DNA from: an uncultured Lachnospiraceae bacterium
Lineage (GTDB): Bacteria; Bacillota_A; Clostridia; Lachnospirales; Lachnospiraceae
Length of the DNA: 9,602 nt
Assembly (NCBI GenBank): GCA_900553635.1
Contig: USDU01000082.1
Span: 1-9,602, forward strand
Reading direction: 5' to 3'
Part shown: positions 1 to 6,532 of the stretch, one piece after another
Position numbering within the stretch: position 1 is the stretch's first letter
Layout of the letters: every line of letters begins with the position of its first letter
Notes under the pieces: generated by a model
Seen by the model: the letters and a program-made list of their open reading frames with translations, nothing else
The model's database searches: none
What the model was told of the DNA's origin: nothing
Made by a program: the position numbers and the translations under genes

Positions 1-249
1 ATTTCCGAAGCGCTGGCCTGCGGAAAGCTGGTAATAGAGCTTCCTGGGATCCTTCAGGGAATGGATGTTGATGAGTGTGATATCCGGCTCAAGGATTGGC
101 TGAAAGAGATCCTCAAAGGCGGCATTCAGCTCCGGATTCAGATACCAGAGGATGACCAGCTTTTCCTTTCTGCGCTTCGCAAGCTTCATTGCGGAATTTA
201 TCACGCGCATCCTATTGCATAAACCACCGGAAGGTTGTATTATTAACAT
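1..249 (-). CDS. Putative fucosyltransferase-like glycosyltransferase, N-terminal part (runs off the left edge)
   Basis: Reading the minus strand from ATG at 249 gives 83 codons without a stop up to the window edge, so only the N-terminus is present. The protein opens with a short beta strand (MLIIQP) and then GGLCNRMR (residues 8-15). A helix rich in Lys and Arg follows (about 16-30), then a strand LVILW (31-35), then an NPELN...FEDLFQPI stretch (38-52). This loop-then-'LVxxW' layout is the start of GT-B-like fucosyltransferases and related bacterial glycan enzymes, where the Gly/Arg-rich loop lies near the donor site. A later in-frame ATG (210) would cut off the GGLCNR motif, so 249 is the better start. 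A weak Shine-Dalgarno (AGGG, near 256-259) precedes it. The gene is divergent from fkp, which makes GDP-fucose, so a fucosyl donor is plausible. The fucose specificity is inference; the coding call is firm. Confidence 0.72.
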   Translation of the reverse strand, partial: MLIIQPSGGLCNRMRVINSAMKLAKRRKEKLVILWYLNPELNAAFEDLFQPILEPDITLINIHSLKDPRKLYYQLSAGQRFGN

Positions 250-260
250 AGTATACCCTG

Positions 261-300
261 CCGTAGTTGCGGACAGGTCATGCGACGGAAGCAGCTACGG
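261..300. promoter_or_regulatory. Inverted repeat (10-bp arms) in the divergent intergenic region
   Basis: The arms CCGTAGTTGC (261-270) and GCAGCTACGG (291-300) are complementary over 10 positions with one G-T pair, and enclose a 20-nt loop. As DNA it could be an operator sitting directly upstream of the candidate plus-strand -35. As RNA it would fold in the leader of the minus-strand gene, ending right beside that gene's weak Shine-Dalgarno and about 11 nt from its start codon. It is unlikely to be a plus-strand terminator, because no plus-strand gene ends here and the T-rich stretch after it is interrupted. The repeat is seen directly; its role is inferred. Confidence 0.6.
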
Positions 301-329
301 TTGCCTTTCATTTTTATATCGATTGTAAT
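301..329 (+). promoter_or_regulatory. Candidate sigma-A-type promoter for fkp and the downstream operon
   Basis: TTGCCT (301-306) and TGTAAT (324-329) are spaced by exactly 17 nt. They match the -35 consensus at 4 of 6 positions and the -10 consensus at 5 of 6. Transcription would start near 336 and give an approximately 45-nt leader to the fkp start at 382. It is the only reasonable plus-strand promoter seen upstream of the cluster in this window. Confidence 0.45.
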
Positions 330-342
330 AGGTAACGCGGAT

Positions 343-371
343 ATTATAGCATTCTGCCCGAATGCACACAA
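343..371 (-). promoter_or_regulatory. Candidate extended -10 promoter for the divergent glycosyltransferase gene
   Basis: On the minus strand a perfect TATAAT lies at 348-343. It is preceded by TGC (351-349), which makes an extended -10. TTGTGT (371-366) is a weak -35 at 17-nt spacing. Transcription would start near 336 and produce a leader of about 87 nt that contains the 261-300 inverted repeat. The predicted start point coincides with that of the opposing plus-strand promoter, so the two polymerase footprints overlap. The -10 is strong by sequence; activity is inferred. Confidence 0.55.
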
Positions 372-381
372 GGGAGAAATT

Positions 382-3300
382 ATGAAACCACAGAAAATTA
401 AGAATCTGTTTTTACGACAGAGCTATCAGGACGCCTGGGAGGAATACGAAAAATCTCTGACCAGGAAATATTTTATTCACTGGGACTATGTGATTCTGAC
501 CGCCTCCAATGAGGAGCAGGCTGACGCTTACCAGGCGCAGATTGACGCCAGACTGGAAGCGGGAAGACTGCCGAAGGAGACCATCTACCGGGTGCTGCCC
601 GATCCGGACGGCAAGCGGGTAGGCAGCGGCGGAGCCACCTTTCATGTGATGAAATATTTAAGCGAGCAGGGCGAGGGCGCGGACTTTTTCAGGGGAAAAC
701 GAATCCTGGTGATTCATTCCGGCGGTGATTCCAAGCGGGTGCCCCAGTATTCGGCCTGTGGAAAATTATTTTCACCGGTACCCAGGGAACTGCCGGACGG
801 ACGGCGTTCCACCCTGTTTGACGAATTTATGATCGGAATGGCGGGTATGCCGTCCCGGTTCAGAGAGGGCATGCTGGTGCTCTCCGGTGATGTGCTGCTT
901 TTATTTAACCCGCTGCAGATTGATTTTACATTCCACGGAGCAGCGGCCATTTCCATCAAGGAGGACGTGGATACGGGAAAGGATCACGGCGTATTCCTGG
1001 GTGACGAGAGCGGTTACGTGGCTAACTTCCTGCACAAGCAGAGCGTGGAGCATCTGCGGGAGCTTGGCGCGGTGAACAGTCAAAATGCGGTGGATCTGGA
1101 TACCGGAGCCATTATGCTGGACTGCGATCTTCTGGAAAGCCTGTTCTCCCTGATTGGCGAAAACGGAAAAATCGTTCCGGAGAAATATGACCGCTTTGTC
1201 AACGAGCGGGCGCGCATCAGCTTTTATGGGGATTTCCTGTACCCGCTGGCGTCCCGATCCACTTTTGAGCAATTTTTAAAAGAGAAGCCGGAGGGTGAAT
1301 TCTGCCCGGAGCTTTTAGCCTGCAGGAAAGAGATTTGGGAGGTCCTGCATCCCTATTCTCTGAAGCTTTTGTGCCTGTCTCCGGCTCAGTTTATCCATTT
1401 TGGAACGACCCACGAGCTGCTGAAGCTGGTGACGGAGGACATCGACAACTATGAGTTCCTGGACTGGAAGCGACAGGTTCTGGGTGTGGAGGAGTCGGAG
1501 GACGCCAACGCCTGCAGCAACAGCTATATCGAGAGAAATACGAAGATTGCGGAATCTTCCTATATAGAAGACAGTTATATCTACGACGGCAGCCAGGTGG
1601 GAGAAGCCTGCGTGATTTCTGCGGTGACCCTGCGGGGGGAGAAGATCCCGGAAAATACGGCACTGCATGGATTAAAGCAGAAGGACGGCTGCTTTGTGGT
1701 GCGCGTCTATGGCGTGCAGGATAACCCGAAGGTGACGCTGGAGGATGGCGGAGCCTTCCTGAACGGTACCTTGCCGGAGTTTCTGGTAAATGCAGGCATG
1801 CAGCCGGAAGACCTCTGGGAAAATGCGGAAGGTACTCATTACCTCTGGACCGCGAAGCTTTATCCGGTGTGTGAAACTATCGAGGAAGCTGTGGCAGCAG
1901 CCATGAGAATTCTGGCTATTGCGGATGGCACGGCGGACGCGGCGACGCTTATCTGGTATTGCAGCCAGAAACGTCTGAGCCTGCAGGAGAGCTTTGAGCA
2001 GGCTGACGTAAAGGAAATTACCGCATGGCAGGCAAAGCTTGGTACAAGAGTGAGAATTGCCAGATTTTTACTGATGCTGGAGGAGCGCAAAAGCATCGAA
2101 GAAACCAGGACGGTTTTTGGCGAGCGGGGTGTGACGGCTTCCCAGGTGGAGAAGCTGCGTGACATTGCGGAGCAGTCGGACTTCAGTATCCGCATGCGTA
2201 TTTACTATTATTTATCGAAAATGACGACCGGTCAGGTCAGCGAGGATTTGGAAAATCAGTGTTTCCGCTACCTCTGCGATAGCTTATATGAGGCCAGCAT
2301 CGGCAAGACCCCGGCGGAGGAGCCATACCACATCACAAAGGATGAAGTGAAGGTGGAGCTGCCCATCCGTGTGAATTTCGGCGGCGGCTGGTCCGATACG
2401 CCGCCTTACTGTAACGAGCATGGCGGCACAGTGCTCAATGCGGCGGCGAAGCTGAACGGTATTCTGCCGGTGATTGTGACCGTGAAAAAGATAGACAAGC
2501 CCTGTATTGCGCTGGCAAGTACCGATTCAGGTGCTTACGATGAATTTACGGATGTGAAGGCATTGCAGAGCTGCCGGGATCCCTTTGATACCTATGCCCT
2601 TCACAAGGCTGCGCTTCTGGCCTGCGGCATCGTGCCCCTGAACCGGGAGACAACGCTTAAGGAGCTTCTTGGTAAGCTTGGCGGCGGTCTGTACCTGTCC
2701 ACAGCGGTTATGGGAATTCCCAGAGGTTCCGGTCTTGGCACCAGCAGTATCCTGGCGGGTGCCTGTGTGAAAGCTATTTTCGAATACATCGGGAAAAAAG
2801 TGACTGAAAATGAATTATATACTCATGTGCTCTGTATGGAGCAGCTCATGAGCACCGGCGGCGGCTGGCAGGATCAGGTGGGCGGCCTCACCGACGGTAT
2901 CAAGCTGGTGACGACCAGGCCTGGGCTGATGCAGAATATCGAAGTCCAGCATCTTCAGATTCCGGAGGAGGCGCTTCAGGAGCTGAAGGACCGGTTTGTA
3001 CTGATTTATACGGGGCAGCGCAGACTTGCCCGGAATCTGCTCCGGGAGGTGGTCGGCGGCTATATCGGCTCCAATCCCAATTCCCTGCAGGTGCTTTATG
3101 AGATTCAGCAGGTGGCGGTCCTGATGAAGTTTGAGCTGGAAAAGGGTAATGTCGACGGGTTCGCAGAGCTTCTGGAACGGCACTGGGAACTGTCCAGACG
3201 TCTGGACGGCGGCAGCACCAATACCTGTATCGATCAGATTTTCCTAAGCTGCGAGGATCTATTAGAAGCCCGGATGATCTGCGGCGCCGGCGGAGGCGGC

Positions 3301-3411
3301 TTCCTGCAGGCCATTCTGAAAAAGGGCTGCACGAAGGAGCAGCTCCGGGAGCGGATCCGCAGCGTGTTCCAGGACAGCGGCGTGGACGTATGGGACTGTG
3401 AGTTAGTATAA
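382..3411 (+). CDS. fkp: Bifunctional L-fucokinase / L-fucose-1-phosphate guanylyltransferase (GDP-L-fucose salvage)
   Basis: A cytoplasmic enzyme that phosphorylates L-fucose with ATP and then joins fucose-1-phosphate to GTP, giving GDP-L-fucose. The N-terminal pyrophosphorylase half carries a GSGGATFHVM nucleotide loop (81-90), IHSGGDSKRVPQY...GKLFSPVP (111-134) and LSGDVLL (167-173). Hexapeptide-like beta-helix residues follow at about 378-440, then a helical linker. The C-terminal GHMP kinase half carries VNFGGGWSDTPPY (664-676), the ATP loop PRGSGLGTSS (780-789), GGGWQDQ (826-832, with the likely catalytic Asp831) and CGAGGGGF (967-974). This order matches Bacteroides Fkp (about 950 residues); here there are 1009. 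The start at 382 is preceded by AGGGAG (371-376). An in-frame ATG at 280 would add 34 unrelated hydrophobic residues and has no properly spaced binding site. The gene leads the plus-strand cluster, and the next gene begins 11 nt after its stop. Both active sites look intact. Confidence 0.93.
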   Translation: MKPQKIKNLFLRQSYQDAWEEYEKSLTRKYFIHWDYVILTASNEEQADAYQAQIDARLEAGRLPKETIYRVLPDPDGKRVGSGGATFHVMKYLSEQGEGADFFRGKRILVIHSGGDSKRVPQYSACGKLFSPVPRELPDGRRSTLFDEFMIGMAGMPSRFREGMLVLSGDVLLLFNPLQIDFTFHGAAAISIKEDVDTGKDHGVFLGDESGYVANFLHKQSVEHLRELGAVNSQNAVDLDTGAIMLDCDLLESLFSLIGENGKIVPEKYDRFVNERARISFYGDFLYPLASRSTFEQFLKEKPEGEFCPELLACRKEIWEVLHPYSLKLLCLSPAQFIHFGTTHELLKLVTEDIDNYEFLDWKRQVLGVEESEDANACSNSYIERNTKIAESSYIEDSYIYDGSQVGEACVISAVTLRGEKIPENTALHGLKQKDGCFVVRVYGVQDNPKVTLEDGGAFLNGTLPEFLVNAGMQPEDLWENAEGTHYLWTAKLYPVCETIEEAVAAAMRILAIADGTADAATLIWYCSQKRLSLQESFEQADVKEITAWQAKLGTRVRIARFLLMLEERKSIEETRTVFGERGVTASQVEKLRDIAEQSDFSIRMRIYYYLSKMTTGQVSEDLENQCFRYLCDSLYEASIGKTPAEEPYHITKDEVKVELPIRVNFGGGWSDTPPYCNEHGGTVLNAAAKLNGILPVIVTVKKIDKPCIALASTDSGAYDEFTDVKALQSCRDPFDTYALHKAALLACGIVPLNRETTLKELLGKLGGGLYLSTAVMGIPRGSGLGTSSILAGACVKAIFEYIGKKVTENELYTHVLCMEQLMSTGGGWQDQVGGLTDGIKLVTTRPGLMQNIEVQHLQIPEEALQELKDRFVLIYTGQRRLARNLLREVVGGYIGSNPNSLQVLYEIQQVAVLMKFELEKGNVDGFAELLERHWELSRRLDGGSTNTCIDQIFLSCEDLLEARMICGAGGGGFLQAILKKGCTKEQLRERIRSVFQDSGVDVWDCELV

Positions 3412-3422
3412 GGAGTATCATT

Positions 3423-4628
3423 TTGAAAGTATTACAGATTAATACCATCTGCGGAAGCGGAAGCGTGGGCCGTATCACGGTGGATATCGTACATGCCCTG
3501 GAGAAACAGGGAGACGAGGGAATGGTGGCCTTTGGCCGCCGGACCGGGCCGGAGGGAATCCCCACGTATAAATTCGGAACGGACCTGGACATGGGCTTCC
3601 ATGTGCTTCATACCTTTTTCCGGGGGGAGCACGGCTTTGCTTCCAAAAAGCAGACGGGCAGACTGATAGAAAAGATCAAGGAATATGATCCGGATATCAT
3701 TCATCTCCACAATATCCACGGCTTTTACCTGGACGTGGAGCAGCTGTTCTGGTATCTGAAGCAGGCCGGGAAGCCGGTAGTCTGGACGCTCCATGACTGC
3801 TGGAGCTTTACGGGACATTGCGCCCATTTTGATTATATCGGCTGTATGAAATGGAAGACAGGCTGCGGAAGCTGCCCCCAGTACCGTAGCGTCTATCCCT
3901 ATGCGTTATTTAAGGACAATACAGCCTCCAATTACCAGAGAAAAAAGGCAGCCTTTACGGGCGTGCCCTCTCTGACTGTGGTGACGCCCTCCCGGTGGCT
4001 GGCAGGCTATGCAAGAGAGTCCTACCTGGGAGAGTATCCGGTGCAGGTGATTCCCAACGGGATCGCCCTGGATAAATTTCATCCGGTGGATCAGGGACTC
4101 CGCAGGAAACTGGGCTTCGAGGGAAAATACATTCTTCTGGGCGTGGCAAGTATGTGGGAGGAACGGAAGGGTTATGCTTATTTTGAACAGCTGGCGGATC
4201 GGCTGCCCGATGACTATCAGATTATTTTAATCGGTTTATCGAAGCGGAAGATGAAAAAGCTGCACCCGAAGATTCACGGAGTTATGCGTACCAACAGCAT
4301 GGAAGAACTGGCGGAGTACTATTCCATGGCAGACGCCTATGTGAATACCACCTTGGAGGATACCTTCCCCACGACGAATCTGGAGGCCCTGGCCTGCGGA
4401 ACCCCGGTTATTACCTTTGCCACCGGAGGAAGCGTGGAGTCTGTGGACGAAAGCTGCGGCAAGGTGGTGCCGAAAGGGGATATCGAGGCATTGGAGACGG
4501 CCATCAAGGCCATGCGGTCAGAGCCGGATAAGCGGGAAGCCTGTCTTACAAAAGCGTCTCATTATGATAAGAACGAGCGGTTTCAGGATTATCTGAAGCT
4601 GTACGCGAAGCTATTACACGAGGAGTAA
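3423..4628 (+). CDS. Glycosyltransferase family 4 (GT-B fold), WcaC-like
   Basis: A retaining, cytoplasmic, nucleotide-sugar-dependent glycosyltransferase of 401 residues, the usual GT4 size. The N-terminal domain has a GSGSVGRI donor-side loop (11-18), HLHNIHGFYLD (94-104) and WTLHDCWSFTGHC (121-133), followed by a cysteine-rich segment with Cys126, 133, 141, 148 and 151. The C-terminal domain has VIPNGI (209-214), a Glu/Arg/Lys-rich phosphate-binding region (EERKGY, 246-251) and EDTFPTTNLEALACGTPV (312-329). In that last motif the first acid of the E-x7-E pair is Asp313, paired with Glu321. The start is TTG at 3423, with AAGGAG (3410-3415) 7 nt upstream overlapping the fkp stop; the next ATG would remove the first strand and loop. 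It is co-transcribed with fkp, 11 nt apart, and with the next gene, 4 nt apart. The transferred sugar cannot be read from sequence; fucose is possible only from context. Confidence 0.9.
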   Translation: MKVLQINTICGSGSVGRITVDIVHALEKQGDEGMVAFGRRTGPEGIPTYKFGTDLDMGFHVLHTFFRGEHGFASKKQTGRLIEKIKEYDPDIIHLHNIHGFYLDVEQLFWYLKQAGKPVVWTLHDCWSFTGHCAHFDYIGCMKWKTGCGSCPQYRSVYPYALFKDNTASNYQRKKAAFTGVPSLTVVTPSRWLAGYARESYLGEYPVQVIPNGIALDKFHPVDQGLRRKLGFEGKYILLGVASMWEERKGYAYFEQLADRLPDDYQIILIGLSKRKMKKLHPKIHGVMRTNSMEELAEYYSMADAYVNTTLEDTFPTTNLEALACGTPVITFATGGSVESVDESCGKVVPKGDIEALETAIKAMRSEPDKREACLTKASHYDKNERFQDYLKLYAKLLHEE

Positions 4629-4632
4629 AATT

Positions 4633-5379
4633 ATGGAAAATCCAAAGGTTTCGATCATTACGACGACCTATAATGATAAAGAGAATCTGAAAAAAATCAT
4701 TGCCCAGGTGAAGAAGCAGGATTATGACAATATCGAGTATGTCATTGTGGACGGCGGTTCCACCGATGGCACCCGGGAGGTCATTGCGGAGGCAGAGGCA
4801 TATTTCGGCGATCGGCTGAAATGGATTTCCGAGAAGGACAAGGGAATCTATGACGCCATCAACAAGGGAATCCGGCTGTCCACCGGCGATATCTTAGGCT
4901 GCTGCTTCGACCAATATGCAGGCCCGGACGTCATCAGTAAGATGGTGGCCATCATGGAAAAGGAGGGCACGGACGGCGTACACGGCGACCTCTATTATAT
5001 GGAGGGCGACAAGGTGGTGCGCTACTGGCACCAGGGCCAGGGTAATATCCGCTGCGGCTGGATGCCCGGTCATCCGACCCTGTATCTGAAGAAAAGCGTG
5101 TATGACAAGTACGGTCTTTATAAGACCGATTACCGGATTTCCGCGGATTATGAGTTTATGATCCGGATTCTGAAGGATAAGAAAGTGAAATTATCTTACT
5201 TGCCGGAGGTGCTGATTTACATGTCCCACGGCGGCACCAGCACAAACAGTCTGGGAGCGTATCTGGCCGGAATGAAAGAGGGGCATCGGGCGCTTCGCGA
5301 GAATGGCGTGCGGTTCGCGTGGTTCACGGATTTGTGCAGAACGCTAAGAGTGCTTGCACAATTCGCTAAGAAGCGTTAA
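4633..5379 (+). CDS. Glycosyltransferase family 2 (GT-A fold), WcaA-like
   Basis: An inverting-type GT2 of 248 residues, likely working on the cytoplasmic face on a lipid-linked repeat unit. It opens with VSIITTTYND (6-15) and VDGGSTDGT (39-47), then SEKDKGIYDAINKGI (66-80) and STGDILG (83-89), all standard in this subfamily. MPGHPTLY (144-151) and the acceptor-side ISADYEFMIRIL (169-180) follow. Where the family normally has a metal-binding Asp-Asp (as in LNxDDxY), this protein has CCFDQY (90-95), so only one Asp remains and the loop seems one residue shorter. The frame is clean around that point. No membrane segment is evident, though the C-terminus (about 225-248) is amphipathic and basic. 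AGGAG (4621-4625) lies inside the end of the previous gene, 7 nt before ATG. The sugar specificity is unknown. Confidence 0.9.
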   Translation: MENPKVSIITTTYNDKENLKKIIAQVKKQDYDNIEYVIVDGGSTDGTREVIAEAEAYFGDRLKWISEKDKGIYDAINKGIRLSTGDILGCCFDQYAGPDVISKMVAIMEKEGTDGVHGDLYYMEGDKVVRYWHQGQGNIRCGWMPGHPTLYLKKSVYDKYGLYKTDYRISADYEFMIRILKDKKVKLSYLPEVLIYMSHGGTSTNSLGAYLAGMKEGHRALRENGVRFAWFTDLCRTLRVLAQFAKKR

Positions 5380-5396
5380 AATATGGCGTAACACTA

Positions 5397-5438
5397 AGGC
5401 ATGCGAAAGTGCCCTGGGGCGCATCGAGCTGCATGCCT
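5397..5438 (+). repeat. Compound hairpin in the 91-bp intergenic gap
   Basis: AGGCATGC (5397-5404) and GCATGCCT (5431-5438) are perfect 8-bp inverted arms. Inside them, 5409-5413 can pair with 5418-5422 around a CTGG loop. An alternative, mutually exclusive pairing joins ATGCG (5401-5405) with CGCAT (5420-5424). No T-run follows, so it is not an ordinary intrinsic terminator. It is the only sizeable break in the plus-strand cluster and separates the cytoplasmic transferases from the membrane side-chain module. An mRNA processing or stability element, or an attenuator, would fit. A TATAAA at 5447-5452 has no convincing -35. Confidence 0.5.
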
Positions 5439-5470
5439 GGACGATCTATAAAACATAAGGAGACACACAG

Positions 5471-6172
5471 ATGAAATGTCTGGTCATCATCCCCGCCTAC
5501 AATGAAGAAGAAAACATTGTGCGCGTGGTGGAAAACCTGAAAAATAATTACCCGATGTATGACTATATCGTCATCAACGACGGATCCTCCGACAGCACGG
5601 CAAAAATCTGCCGGAAGAACGGCTATGAGCTGGTGGATCTGCCGGTGAACTTAGGGCTGGCCGGAGCCTTCCAGACGGGTCTCAAATACGCCTATCGGAA
5701 TGGCTACGATTACGCCATCCAGTTTGACGCGGACGGACAGCACCGTCCGGAATTTATCGGCCCCATGCTGGACAAGATTCAGGAGGGCTACGATATCGTC
5801 ATCGGTTCCCGGTTTGTGACCGAGAAGAAGCCCCATTCCTTACGGATGCTGGGCAGCAACCTGATTTCCATGGCCATGAAGCTGACCACCGGCCGCAGGG
5901 TCAAGGATCCCACTTCGGGCATGCGGATGTTCAATAAGAAAATGATAGCGGAATTCGCCCTGAATATGAACTACGGCCCGGAGCCGGATACGGTATCCTA
6001 TCTTCTGAAGCAGGGCGCCACCATCGCCGAGGTTCAGGTGGAGATGGATGAGCGGATCGCAGGCGAGAGCTATCTGAACCTGACCAAATCTATGATGTAT
6101 ATGTTACGGATGCTTCTGTCGATTCTGCTAATTCAGAACTTCCGGAAGCGCAGGGAGGTGAAGGTTTCATGA
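5471..6172 (+). CDS. Polyprenyl-phosphate glycosyltransferase, GT2 (DPM1/GacI-like)
   Basis: Predicted to transfer a sugar from a nucleotide sugar to undecaprenyl phosphate on the inner face of the membrane. The 233-residue protein shows VIIPAYNEEENI (5-16), INDGSSDST (35-43), NLGLAGAFQTGL (60-71), the metal-binding FDADGQH (85-91), IGSRFV (111-116) and RVKDPTSGMRMF (143-154). These are hallmarks of dolichol/polyprenyl-phosphate hexose synthases. The C-terminal stretch (about 204-222) is hydrophobic and followed by a basic tail, which suggests membrane association but not the two helices seen in GtrB/ArnC. A strong TAAGGAGA (5456-5463) precedes ATG. The stop overlaps the start of the next gene by 4 nt (ATGA), a sign of translational coupling with the DUF2304 protein. 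The sugar (glucose, GlcNAc, mannose or other) is not determined. Confidence 0.9.
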   Translation: MKCLVIIPAYNEEENIVRVVENLKNNYPMYDYIVINDGSSDSTAKICRKNGYELVDLPVNLGLAGAFQTGLKYAYRNGYDYAIQFDADGQHRPEFIGPMLDKIQEGYDIVIGSRFVTEKKPHSLRMLGSNLISMAMKLTTGRRVKDPTSGMRMFNKKMIAEFALNMNYGPEPDTVSYLLKQGATIAEVQVEMDERIAGESYLNLTKSMMYMLRMLLSILLIQNFRKRREVKVS

Positions 6173-6528
6173 CACCGGTATTTCGCATTGTGCTGATTGT
6201 GGTATCACTCCTCAGCACCTATTATATTTTGAAGAAAATCCGTCAGTCCAAGCTGCAGATCGAATATGCGATCTTCTGGATTGTCTTTGCGGGCGTGCTG
6301 GTTATCATTAGTCTGTTCCCGTGGCTTGTGACCCTGTTTACGAGACTTCTGGGTATGCAGCTGCCGGTAAACTTCGTGTTTATGGTGTTCATCTTCATTC
6401 TGCTGCTGAAGCTGTTTATGATGACCATTGAGCTGTCTACCCTGGAAAATAAGGTAAAGGACCTGACCCAGGAGCTGGCTCTGGAGGAAAAGGAGCGGGC
6501 GGACGAACTGAAAGAAAAGGAGAATTAG
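6169..6528 (+). CDS. DUF2304 family small membrane protein (GacJ-like partner of the polyprenyl-P GT2)
   Basis: A 119-residue protein with three predicted membrane helices (about 4-22, 33-52 and 67-88) and a charged, Lys/Glu-rich C-terminal coiled-coil-like tail (89-119). Size, layout and position directly after a DPM-type GT2 match DUF2304 proteins. In streptococci the small membrane protein GacJ associates with GacI and raises its activity; this gene sits in the same place and probably does the same. The start codon overlaps the previous stop (ATGA). There is no separate strong binding site beyond GGAGG inside the upstream gene (about 6155-6159), which again fits coupling. An enzymatic role is unlikely. 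Confidence 0.85.
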   Translation: MTPVFRIVLIVVSLLSTYYILKKIRQSKLQIEYAIFWIVFAGVLVIISLFPWLVTLFTRLLGMQLPVNFVFMVFIFILLLKLFMMTIELSTLENKVKDLTQELALEEKERADELKEKEN

Positions 6529-6532
6529 AAAC

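Noticed and set aside
261..315. Hairpin plus T-rich stretch as a plus-strand intrinsic terminator
   Set aside because: No plus-strand gene ends upstream in the window, the T-run is interrupted (TTGCCTTTCATTTTT), and the position fits a regulatory site better.
280..381. 34-residue N-terminal extension of fkp from ATG 280, resembling a signal sequence
   Set aside because: No suitably spaced ribosome binding site; it includes the inverted repeat and both candidate promoters; the family is cytoplasmic and starts near the 382 ATG, which has AGGGAG upstream.
2900..3592. 230-codon minus-strand frame across the fkp/GT4 junction
   Set aside because: Pro/Arg/Ser-rich composition typical of an antisense shadow; it overlaps two clear genes and their junction.
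5340..5398. Repeated CGCTAAG / CACTAAG words (5342, 5364, 5392) as binding-site repeats
   Set aside because: Two copies lie within the coding end of the GT2, spacing is irregular (22 and 28), and seven-base words recur by chance.
5401..5451. 16-codon open frame (possible leader peptide) in the intergenic gap
   Set aside because: No usable ribosome binding site, and no run of regulatory codons; it lies within the hairpin and its length is expected by chance.
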